64,000 nt of DNA from assembly GCA_964501725.1 (NCBI GenBank), contig CAZCTO010000005.1, positions 1 to 64,000 of the forward strand. Reading direction: 5' to 3'. This DNA comes from CAZCTO01 sp964501725 (GTDB lineage Bacteria > Bacillota > Clostridia > Saccharofermentanales > Saccharofermentanaceae). Below are positions 8,186 through 15,345 of this stretch, piece by piece. The translations under genes were made by a program, and so were the position numbers. How positions within the stretch are numbered: position 1 is the stretch's first letter; the number at the start of each line of letters is the position of its first letter. The notes under the pieces were generated by a model. That model was not told the DNA's origin, ran no database searches, and saw only the letters and a program-made list of their open reading frames with translations.

Positions 8186-8854
8186 TCAGAACACAAACGC
8201 AATCAAAATGAGCGGGAAGGCTTTTCGGGCGTCCTTCCGGAGCAGCAGATAGATGCCGCCCATGATCACACTTCCGAGCGCGCTAATCAAGCCGGTTCGC
8301 AAATCCCCCTTCGTGAACGTATGAACCATTCCCCAAGTAATGGCGGTGAAGATACCGCCGTACGGAACCCGGGGATTTTTGAACCAAAGTTCTCCGGCTT
8401 TTTGCGAAAAGGCGATAACTAAATACACCAGCACAGTTTCCATCAAATAATACAAGTACTGAAATGAAAATCGAAGCGCACCATGGAACCGATATTCCTT
8501 TACCACCTTAAATCCTTTCCAGTCGAAATAAGAGATGATCAGCATCACGATAACGCAAGCGACCGCAACGCCCCATCTCATTTTTGATACCGCACCGCCG
8601 CGGGATAAAACGTCAAAATCGGCCCTTCGCCGGGCGTAGACGATGAGCGCTCCAGCTACTATCATCCATACCACACATGTCAGGATCCAATGGATGATAT
8701 TTTGTGCAGACGTCCACTCGGACATTTGTGCACCATAAAATGACGGTTCGACGCCGAACGCCAAAAGCAGCTCCAACCCTAACCCGGAGAATGAAAGAAA
8801 CGCAAGCAACAGGAATTTGGCTCCGGATCGCCCGGATGAATCGGACTTCGTCAT
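8186..8854 (-). CDS. CPBP-like membrane protein, catalytic motif missing
   Basis: This 222-residue protein has about six membrane spans. The C-terminal part (about 140-222: ETVLVYLVIAFSQKAGELWF, GGIFTAITWGMVHTFTKG, GGIYLLLRKD) follows the pattern of degenerate CPBP (CAAX protease and bacteriocin-processing) relatives. The canonical EExxxR motif is absent, and only one His (MVH) remains, so protease activity is unlikely. The stop is followed in the next frame by about 40 more hydrophobic codons, described as a separate finding. It is divergent from the tetR operon. Confidence 0.6.
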   Translation of the reverse strand: MTKSDSSGRSGAKFLLLAFLSFSGLGLELLLAFGVEPSFYGAQMSEWTSAQNIIHWILTCVVWMIVAGALIVYARRRADFDVLSRGGAVSKMRWGVAVACVIVMLIISYFDWKGFKVVKEYRFHGALRFSFQYLYYLMETVLVYLVIAFSQKAGELWFKNPRVPYGGIFTAITWGMVHTFTKGDLRTGLISALGSVIMGGIYLLLRKDARKAFPLILIAFVF

Positions 8855-9058
8855 GAAAGTACCCGCCTTTTCTGAATGTATATATCAAACCACGGTTTTT
8901 TGAATCAACCTATATAATACACGATACACAAACTCTTTAGCCAATATTACACACGAACGGGTGATGATTCTATACCCGATATAGTACAAATCTCATCATG
9001 ATTTTTATTACACTCTTTCAGGTATAAATTGCAGATCGCGTCATATATTCTCCCCCTC

Positions 9059-9117
9059 TTGACACCCGGTTCCATTCGTCGTAAGATAACACTGTTCTAA
9101 TATATGAACAATGTTAT
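9059..9117 (+). promoter_or_regulatory. Promoter and probable TetR operator of the flavodoxin operon
   Basis: TTGACA at 9059-9064 and TAAGAT at 9082-9087, spaced 17 nt, form a consensus-like sigma-A promoter. Directly over the expected start of transcription lies a 12-bp inverted repeat, ATAACACTGTTC (9086-9097) and GAACAATGTTAT (9106-9117), with one mismatch and an 8-nt AT spacer. This position and shape fit self-repression by the TetR protein encoded 43 bp downstream. The rest of the 306-bp gap from 8855 shows only AT-rich DNA. Confidence 0.75.
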
Positions 9118-9160
9118 TATTTTAAGATAGTCGCTCTCCCACACAACTCAGGAGGCAAGC

Positions 9161-9769
9161 ATGGATGAATTAAAAGAAATAACCGACAAGCAAAGCCTGA
9201 AAACCCAGCGGGTCAAATCCTATTTTGTGCAGGCTGCCAAGAAAATCATTCTGGACGAAGGCGTCGAAAATGTCTCCGTCCGCAAGGTCGCCGACTTGGC
9301 GGGCTATACTTTTTCGACGATTTATAACTACTATGGCAACCTGAACGACTTGCTACAGGAAGTCAAAACAGACATGATTCATGACCTGATGCTCCACATG
9401 CAGAACACCCTGCCCCGCAAAGTGTTAGACCTGAATGACATCAAAAAACAGAATCGTATATACGTCGGGTATTTTATCGATCACCCCAAGGTCTTCAGTT
9501 TTTTCTACTCGTACCGCTTGCATCCGGTCGAAAAAGATCCAGCCGAGGTGCCTGATTTCAGCGCGCAATACCTGGAAACGTATCACGGTTTTGTGGAATC
9601 CGGAGTGATCCGGGAATCGGACGTAATGCCTTTGGCAAAGACCTTCATCTACTCCATACAGGGCTTACTGGCGCTCTATTTTTCGGATAACGGAATGTCC
9701 GTTGAAATGCTTTTCGAAGAACTGGACCGGGTGGCAGAATTTTTACTTAGAGAAAGAGGTGCCTCATGA
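9161..9769 (+). CDS. TetR family transcriptional regulator
   Basis: This 202-residue protein has an N-terminal TetR helix-turn-helix at about 25-70 (ILDEGVENVSVRKVADLAGYTFSTIYNYYGNLNDLL) and an all-helical ligand-binding domain of no recognised subtype. It starts 12 nt after an AGGAGG ribosome site. It is the first gene of a three-gene operon and its stop overlaps the flavodoxin start by ATGA. A palindrome over the promoter is the obvious binding site, so it probably represses its own operon and responds to a redox or quinone-like ligand. The ligand is inference only. Confidence 0.88.
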   Translation: MDELKEITDKQSLKTQRVKSYFVQAAKKIILDEGVENVSVRKVADLAGYTFSTIYNYYGNLNDLLQEVKTDMIHDLMLHMQNTLPRKVLDLNDIKKQNRIYVGYFIDHPKVFSFFYSYRLHPVEKDPAEVPDFSAQYLETYHGFVESGVIRESDVMPLAKTFIYSIQGLLALYFSDNGMSVEMLFEELDRVAEFLLRERGAS

Positions 9770-10230
9770 ATGTCGGAATCATCGTTTATTCCCGAACCGG
9801 CAATACACTTTCCGTCGGTGAAAAAATCAAGGACGCTCTCATCGCAAAAGGGCATTCGGTGCGGCTCGAAAGAATTACAGCCGAAAATGATGACCCGCAG
9901 GCCAAAGGGCAGATCCGTCTGACTTCGATTCCGGATCCGTCCGCTTATGATGCGGTTATATTCGGGGGCCCGGTCACAGGCGGCCGACTTTCACCTTACA
10001 TGAGGGAATATCTTAAGCATCTCCCCTCACTTCAGGGCAAAATTGTGTCCTGTTATATCACTCAATATTTTACCCTCAAATGGATGGGCAGTTCTCGATC
10101 CGTAAAGTACATCACTCGCGCAGTGGAGCAAAAGGGCGCTTCCGTCACAGCTTCCGGCATTGTCCAATGGTCATTCAAAGAACGGGATGAGCAGATTTCC
10201 GGGGTTACGGAAAAACTCAGTCAAATATAG
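9766..10230 (+). CDS. Flavodoxin family protein
   Basis: This 154-residue protein has the FMN phosphate-binding loop YSRTGNT near residues 8-14. It also has the strand-loop AVIFGGPVTGG near 65-75, where flavodoxins contact the isoalloxazine ring. There is no signal peptide, so it is cytosolic. Flavodoxins carry one or two electrons as FMN; some relatives are NAD(P)H-quinone reductases. It overlaps tetR by 4 nt and precedes an FMN-binding membrane protein, which suggests a small flavin-based electron or stress-response system. The last 15 codons are partly duplicated 65 bp downstream. Confidence 0.85.
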   Translation: MNVGIIVYSRTGNTLSVGEKIKDALIAKGHSVRLERITAENDDPQAKGQIRLTSIPDPSAYDAVIFGGPVTGGRLSPYMREYLKHLPSLQGKIVSCYITQYFTLKWMGSSRSVKYITRAVEQKGASVTASGIVQWSFKERDEQISGVTEKLSQI

Positions 10231-10299
10231 GAACTAGAACGATTTTGCGAGATGAGCAGCTTCTTCAGGTCGCGGACCACCTCAGTCAAATATAGGAAC
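10186..10299 (+). repeat. Duplicated 3' end of the flavodoxin gene, 65-bp period
   Basis: GATGAGCAG...CTCAGTCAAATATAGGAAC occurs at 10186-10234 (the real gene end) and again at 10251-10299. The outer parts are identical and the 21-nt middle is diverged. The second copy still reads in frame as LRDEQ, then a variable stretch, then LSQI and a stop. It looks like the tail of a lost paralogous flavodoxin. Confidence 0.7.
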
Positions 10300-10329
10300 C
10301 GCATATCATCTCAAGGGAGAAAACGAATT

Positions 10330-10728
10330 ATGAAAGAGGGAATGAAAAGATTTCTGATCGTGATCGCAGTATTGGTTGTCCTGATCGGATTAACCCTTGC
10401 CGGTGCCCTTCCCGGTACCCGAAAATCCGCAACCCTCGATATTGAGTCTGTGGATCTGTCGAAAATACCGGACGGCACCTATACCGGAAAGTATGATGCC
10501 TACCGCTTCAGCACCACGGTCAAGGTTACCGTGTCGCAGAACCGGATCACCGACATTCAATCGATCAAAACCCAGGACGGCCGGGACAGCCTGATTGAAG
10601 ACCTGAGAGAAATGGTGCTTGCGGAACAGACTCCGGATGTGGACACAGTATCCTCCGCAACCGCCAGCAGTAACGCATATCTGAAAGCAGTTGAGATAGC
10701 TTTGAAAAACGGAGCGGGGGCGAAGTAA
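10330..10728 (+). CDS. FMN-binding domain membrane protein
   Basis: This 132-residue protein starts at ATG 10330 after AAGGGAG. It has one N-terminal membrane segment (about 7-27) and an extracytoplasmic FMN-binding domain (PF04205 type) from about 45 to the end. IPDGTYTGKYDAYRFSTTVKV and the DTVSSATASS motif near 110-119 are diagnostic. In Rnf, Nqr and related proteins, FMN is attached at a Thr or Ser in an SGAT-like motif; here it reads SSAT. It is the last gene of the tetR-flavodoxin operon. Likely role: an outward-facing flavin carrier, perhaps accepting electrons for extracytoplasmic reduction. Confidence 0.82.
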   Translation: MKEGMKRFLIVIAVLVVLIGLTLAGALPGTRKSATLDIESVDLSKIPDGTYTGKYDAYRFSTTVKVTVSQNRITDIQSIKTQDGRDSLIEDLREMVLAEQTPDVDTVSSATASSNAYLKAVEIALKNGAGAK

Positions 10729-10770
10729 AGACGGTCGCATGAGTTACCTGAGAAGGCGGGAAGCTTTTGC

Positions 10771-10986
10771 TCAATTCTTTTTCATCTGACTTCTTGCATC
10801 ACACAACAGGGCTTTCATCTTTCTCTTCTTGTCTTTATCGCCGGCGAAAACTTTCTTCGGAATAATGTGCACGGCCCTGGTTGCCCGGACTATCCGAATC
10901 GGATTAATCAGCAGAAATATAAATCGGGAAACAAGACGAACACAAATGAAAGAACCATCGTTACAACACTCAGCCGAATCGAGCCA
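10771..10986 (-). pseudogene. C-terminal remnant of a YcxB-like protein
   Basis: A minus-strand frame runs without a start codon from an in-frame stop near 10987 to TGA at 10771. It ends in VHIIPKKVFAGDKDKKRKMK and a short basic tail. This matches the end of the intact YcxB-like protein at 60410-60955 (LIIPKRELEKEPQKKKEM). A hydrophobic stretch precedes it, but the central domain is missing. It fills the gap between the FMN-binding gene and the VOC gene. Confidence 0.45.
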
Positions 10987-11364
10987 TCAAAGCGAGTGAG
11001 CGTCCCCGATCTCGATGATGTGTCCGTCGGGATCAAGGATGCGAAGAACATTTTCACCCCATTCACAGTGTCGAATTTTATGTATAAATATCACTCCGGC
11101 TTGCTCCAGCTTGTCCTGCATGGCATTAAGATCATCGGTCGTAAAGTAGAAATCAAGGTTGCTCCTGCCGAGGGTCTCTCCCTCGTAGCTTTTACCGATA
11201 TATCCATAAAAAATTGCCGCGTCATGAATCGAGAAGTTACCCTCGAAAAGCACAAAAGTTCCGAAATCCTGCACGATATGAAGTCCGATGACGTCGCGAT
11301 AAAAAGCCTTCGAAATCTGTGTATCCTTCACTAAAGCAATGGGGTGTCTGAATTTGATATTCAT
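10987..11364 (-). CDS. VOC (glyoxalase/bleomycin resistance) family protein
   Basis: This 125-residue protein is one VOC-fold unit with two beta-alpha-beta-beta-beta repeats. Repeat 1 starts FRHPIALVKDTQISKAFYRDVIGL. Repeat 2 contains LDFYFTTDDLNAMQDKLEQAG and ends in RILDPDGHIIEIGD. The His near the start and the terminal Glu are at metal-ligand positions. It starts after a good GGAGG site. The family covers glyoxalase I-like enzymes, dioxygenases and drug-binding proteins; the substrate cannot be told. Confidence 0.82.
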   Translation of the reverse strand: MNIKFRHPIALVKDTQISKAFYRDVIGLHIVQDFGTFVLFEGNFSIHDAAIFYGYIGKSYEGETLGRSNLDFYFTTDDLNAMQDKLEQAGVIFIHKIRHCEWGENVLRILDPDGHIIEIGDAHSL

Positions 11365-11553
11365 AAGAGACCTCCGATTCAGGTGATTTTATCATCCGTT
11401 ATCTCACAAATAATACATATATTTGTCAAATAATGTCGCATTAGATTGCATATTTAATGCATCATTTGCTATACCCCAATTATTATCAGTGATATTTGGA
11501 AATGCAGACGGAAAACTTGGATTTGCTAGTCGATTTGCGGGGGAGGATATCAA

Positions 11554-13068
11554 ATGTTTGTAAAAGTGAAGAGAATCAGCGCGTTGGTTTTGGTCTTGGT
11601 TCTTCTGATGGGATGCATGACGGCCTGCTCGAATCAGGGAAAAACTGACGGGCAAAAAACAAATGAGCAACTTGAAAGTGAGCTTCAAGATCTGCAAGGC
11701 CAACTGGAGAGCATGAAAGCAATTGAAGCAAACCCGCCGCCGGCTGAAACCGTAATGATAACTCCGACTCCGACACCGGTCCCTGATTACGAGTTATTAG
11801 TTTGGTCCTTTAGCCAGGATATGTTGCCCATGGCGATTGCCTTCAAGGAGGCGAACCCGAATATAGCCGTAAAATTTGTTGTGGTTCCGATGGAAGACTA
11901 TCAAACCAGCCTGATTGATGCCGCAAAGACCAACAAATGTCCGGACATCATTGCCCTGGATGCAGCTTGGGTTAAGGATATAGTAGATGGTGACATGCTT
12001 CTTGACCTTTCTGATTTAAAGCCTTATGCGGATGAGGCAAAGACATATCAATATACGATCCAGATGGGTACCAATAGTACGACCGGCGAGATTAAGGCCT
12101 TTTCATATCAGAATTCGGTCGGTGCCGTTTTCTATCGGAGAAGTTTAGCGAAGGAGTATTTCGGAACCGATGATCCTTCTGAGATTCAGGCTTTAATGTC
12201 CGATATGGATAAGTTTACTGCTATGGCTCAAACCGTAAAGGAGAAGTCCGGCGGTAAGACCGCAATGGTTTCTTCATACCAGGATTTCGGCAATGGTATT
12301 TTGGCCAAGCGTGAGCAGCCTTGGTTTGTGGACAACACGCTTGTCATCGATCCGATTGCAGAAGAGTACATTGATATCGCGAAAAATTATCGCGATAATG
12401 GATACGACGCCGGCGCAGGTCAATGGACCGGCGAGTGGTATGCCGGAATGAATGACACGCTAACCAATGCAAACGGGGAACCCCTGAATATTTTCTGTTA
12501 TTTTCTGCCGACCTGGGGTCTTCAGTATGTTCTTGTTCCGAACTGCACTGAAACAGCCGGTGATTGGGCTTGTTGCGCGGGTCCGCTGCCTTATCAGTGG
12601 GGCGGAACCTGGCTGGGTGTTATGAAAAATACCGCGAGGCCGGATATCTCCAAAGAATTTATTCGTTTCTGTACCATGGATGCGGATAACCTGACCAATT
12701 GGGCAACCGGCGTATATACAAATGAATATCTTACTGCAATTTCACCTGAATTAGTGAATGCAGGCAGTACCCCTGTTTTGATGCCGGCCGGTGACTTTAT
12801 CAGCAGCCAAATCGTTGCTGACGCGATTACATCTCAATTCGATAGCAGCTCGTTGAGCTCTTTCCTGGGAGGTCAGAATCCCTATGCCGTATTTTCGGCA
12901 GCGGCGCAGAATTGCCGGGCAGATGCGGTTCGTAAGTATGACGATGAGGCTCAGATGTATCTGACACGCTCGATTGAATCGTATTTATCCGGACTGCTGA
13001 CTAAAAAAGGAGCCCTGAAAACCTTCAAAGAAGACATGTTGTATGTTTTGCAGGATATCAACACATGA
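11554..13068 (+). CDS. Extracellular sugar-binding lipoprotein (ABC transporter type 1)
   Basis: This 504-residue protein has a lipoprotein signal (hydrophobic 8-20, lipobox MTAC). A short predicted coiled coil follows (about 36-57, EQLESELQDLQGQLESM), then a Pro-rich linker and a family-1 solute-binding fold from about 75. IIALDAAWVKD, the Trp-rich QWTGEWYAGM and GPLPYQWGGTWLGV segments resemble carbohydrate-binding members such as MalE- or AraN-like proteins. It starts at ATG 11554 after GGGGGAGG. No permease or ATPase gene is adjacent. It converges on the arabinose operon and shares its terminator, so it may supply an arabino-oligosaccharide importer encoded elsewhere; this is inference. 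Confidence 0.85.
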   Translation: MFVKVKRISALVLVLVLLMGCMTACSNQGKTDGQKTNEQLESELQDLQGQLESMKAIEANPPPAETVMITPTPTPVPDYELLVWSFSQDMLPMAIAFKEANPNIAVKFVVVPMEDYQTSLIDAAKTNKCPDIIALDAAWVKDIVDGDMLLDLSDLKPYADEAKTYQYTIQMGTNSTTGEIKAFSYQNSVGAVFYRRSLAKEYFGTDDPSEIQALMSDMDKFTAMAQTVKEKSGGKTAMVSSYQDFGNGILAKREQPWFVDNTLVIDPIAEEYIDIAKNYRDNGYDAGAGQWTGEWYAGMNDTLTNANGEPLNIFCYFLPTWGLQYVLVPNCTETAGDWACCAGPLPYQWGGTWLGVMKNTARPDISKEFIRFCTMDADNLTNWATGVYTNEYLTAISPELVNAGSTPVLMPAGDFISSQIVADAITSQFDSSSLSSFLGGQNPYAVFSAAAQNCRADAVRKYDDEAQMYLTRSIESYLSGLLTKKGALKTFKEDMLYVLQDINT

Positions 13069-13106
13069 CTAACCTGAATTGATCCGGTCATTTAAAAATA
13101 GGAGGA

Positions 13107-13150
13107 AATCGCGGCCGTTTGAAATAATCTAAGGACAAACGGCCGCGATT
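13107..13150. terminator. Bidirectional terminator between the binding-protein gene and araD
   Basis: AATCGCGGCCGTTTG (13107-13121) pairs perfectly with CAAACGGCCGCGATT (13136-13150). The 15-bp stem lies between two convergent genes. T-richness after the stem is weak on both sides, but the stem is very stable. Confidence 0.8.
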
Positions 13151-13159
13151 GAAATAGGC

Positions 13160-13849
13160 TTATTTTTGACCGTAGTAGGCGTTTGCTCCGTGTTTGCGAA
13201 GGAAATGCTTGTCCAGAAGTGTCTGTTGCATCGGTCCCTGTTCCGGATTGAGCGTCATGGCATGCCATGTCATAAATGCCACTTCTTCCAGCACAACTGC
13301 ATTGTGCGTGGCTTCCATGGGATCGCTTCCCCAGGTGAACGGCCCGTGACTGTATACCAGCACACCGGGAACGGTCATCGGGTCAACATTCCGAAAAGCT
13401 TCGATAATAACTTTTCCTGTTTCCTTCTCATATTCGCCTTCAATCTCGCTGTCCGTCATACGGCGGGTACAAGGGATTGTGCCGTAGAAATAATCCGCGT
13501 GCGTCGTTCCCATCGCGGGAATATCCATACAGGCCTGAGCGAAGGTCGTGGCCCATCGGCTGTGAGTGTGAACGATGCCGCCCATTTTCGGAAATGCTTT
13601 GTAGAGCTCGAGGTGTGTAGGAGTATCGCTGGAAGGCTTCCATTTGCCCTCTAAGACGTTTCCGTTTAAATCCACAACAACCATGTCGTCTGCGGTCATT
13701 TCTTCGTAGGGGACGCCGGAGGGCTTGATGACGACGAGTTGCTTTTCACGATCGATACCCGACACATTACCCCAGGTATATGTCACCAGACCGCGCTGCG
13801 GTAACTCCATATTCGCCTTATAAACAAGCTCTTTCAATTGCTCCAGCAT
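13160..13849 (-). CDS. araD: L-ribulose-5-phosphate 4-epimerase
   Basis: This 229-residue class II aldolase-fold enzyme converts L-ribulose 5-phosphate to D-xylulose 5-phosphate, the last step of arabinose catabolism. It shows TYTWGNVSGIDR, IKPSGVPYE, then SSDTPTHLELYKAFP with the catalytic Asp, zinc ligands in IVHTHSRWAT, and YSHGPFTWG with the third metal His. The length is normal for AraD. It is the last gene of the operon, 18 bp after araA. Confidence 0.95.
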   Translation of the reverse strand: MLEQLKELVYKANMELPQRGLVTYTWGNVSGIDREKQLVVIKPSGVPYEEMTADDMVVVDLNGNVLEGKWKPSSDTPTHLELYKAFPKMGGIVHTHSRWATTFAQACMDIPAMGTTHADYFYGTIPCTRRMTDSEIEGEYEKETGKVIIEAFRNVDPMTVPGVLVYSHGPFTWGSDPMEATHNAVVLEEVAFMTWHAMTLNPEQGPMQQTLLDKHFLRKHGANAYYGQK

Positions 13850-13866
13850 AATTCACCTTTATAATC

Positions 13867-15345
13867 TTACTTTAGTTTCCATGCCAAATCGGATAGGAAC
13901 AGGTCATGCTCAAGGTTCTGAACCGTCGTTCCCTTCGTGATGTGGACAAACTCGATATCCATCATCGTCGCCCAATCCTTCATTTGCTCTGCGGTGATGT
14001 CGTAACTCAGTACCGTGTGGTGCGCGCCGCCGGCGGTGATCCAGCATTCGACGCCTGTCGAGAAGTCAGGCATTCCTTTCCACATGACACGGGCAACCGG
14101 CAGGTTAGGCATCTTCATTAAGGGCGTGACACATAAAACATCCTGACAGATCAGGCGCAGTCTTCCGCCCATGTCAACCAGGGTGACCACGATGGCTTCT
14201 CCCTCGTGTCCTTCAAAAACCAGACGCGCCGGGGCTTCGCGATCGCCGATCCCGAGAGGATGGACTTCGATACGGGGTTTTTCGGTGGCGAGGGACGGGC
14301 ATACTTCCAGCATGTGCGCGCCGAGGCTGTATTCGTTATCCTTCACGAGATGGTAGGTATAATCTTCCATAAATGAGGTGCCGCCGGTCTGTCCGACGCT
14401 CATCGCCTTCATGACGGCGGTCATGGCGGCGGTTTTCCAGTCGCCCTCGCCGGCGTAGCCGAAGCCCTTTGCCATCATATGCTGACTGGCAAGACCCGGT
14501 AATTGCTTCATTCCGAAAAGGTCCTGGAACGTATTGCTGAAAGCCTGACATCCTTCGGCTTCCATCATTTTGACCATTGCGATTTCTTCGCGCGCCTGAT
14601 ACCGGACACACTCCAGATCATCGGTCGCCAACTCGTATTCGTTCTTGTATATGTTCATCATCGCGTCAATTTCGGATTCGGTGACGGCGTTCATGGTTTC
14701 AACAAGCTGTCCGACCGGCCAGGTGTTCACCTGCCAGCCGAGCTTTGTCTGAACTTCGACCTTGTCACCTTCGGTGACGGCCACCTCGCGCATATTGTCA
14801 CCAAAACGCATGACCTTAAGGTCTTTCGAAACCGCCACACCGGCGGCCGAGCGCATCCAGCTTCCCAGACGCTTCTGAATGTCAGCGTCCTTCCAGTAGC
14901 CGGCGATTACTTTTCGCGGCATACGCAGTCTTGCGGCAATAAAACCGTGCTCACGGTCTCCGTGAGCCGATTGATTCAGGTTCATGAAATCCATATCGAT
15001 CTCAAAATCCGGAATTTCGCGGTTATACTGAGTCGCAAAGTGACAATACGGTTTCTGAAGCGCGGATAACCCGTTGATCCACATTTTGGAAGGGCTGAAC
15101 GTATGGCACCAGGTGATGAGTCCGGCGCAATTCACATCATAATTGGCGTCGCGAATCACATCGGTGATTTCCTGATTGGTTTTGAGGGTGGCCTTATAGA
15201 CCAATTTGAAGGGCAAATTCCCGGAAGCATTCAGCTGATCCGCCATTTCGGCAGCGCGCGCTGCGACGGTCTCCAGCACTTTCGGTCCGTATAAAAATTG
15301 ACTTCCCACCACAAACCAGAATTCGAAATTTCTCATACTATTCAA
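13867..15345 (-). CDS. araA: L-arabinose isomerase
   Basis: This 492-residue enzyme isomerises L-arabinose to L-ribulose in the cytoplasm. It starts FWFVVGSQFLYGPKVLETV, the typical AraA opening. GLITWCHTFSPSKMWINGL, QYNREIPDFEIDMDFMNLNQSAHGDREHGFI and SFMEDYTYHL are strongly conserved family segments holding the Mn-site Glu and His residues. The length is normal. Its start overlaps the araB stop by 4 nt, so the two are translationally coupled. Confidence 0.97.
   Translation of the reverse strand: MNSMRNFEFWFVVGSQFLYGPKVLETVAARAAEMADQLNASGNLPFKLVYKATLKTNQEITDVIRDANYDVNCAGLITWCHTFSPSKMWINGLSALQKPYCHFATQYNREIPDFEIDMDFMNLNQSAHGDREHGFIAARLRMPRKVIAGYWKDADIQKRLGSWMRSAAGVAVSKDLKVMRFGDNMREVAVTEGDKVEVQTKLGWQVNTWPVGQLVETMNAVTESEIDAMMNIYKNEYELATDDLECVRYQAREEIAMVKMMEAEGCQAFSNTFQDLFGMKQLPGLASQHMMAKGFGYAGEGDWKTAAMTAVMKAMSVGQTGGTSFMEDYTYHLVKDNEYSLGAHMLEVCPSLATEKPRIEVHPLGIGDREAPARLVFEGHEGEAIVVTLVDMGGRLRLICQDVLCVTPLMKMPNLPVARVMWKGMPDFSTGVECWITAGGAHHTVLSYDITAEQMKDWATMMDIEFVHITKGTTVQNLEHDLFLSDLAWKLK

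Noticed and set aside
13107..13150. Inverted repeat as an insertion-sequence end
   Set aside because: No transposase or second end is present; the position between convergent stops fits a terminator.
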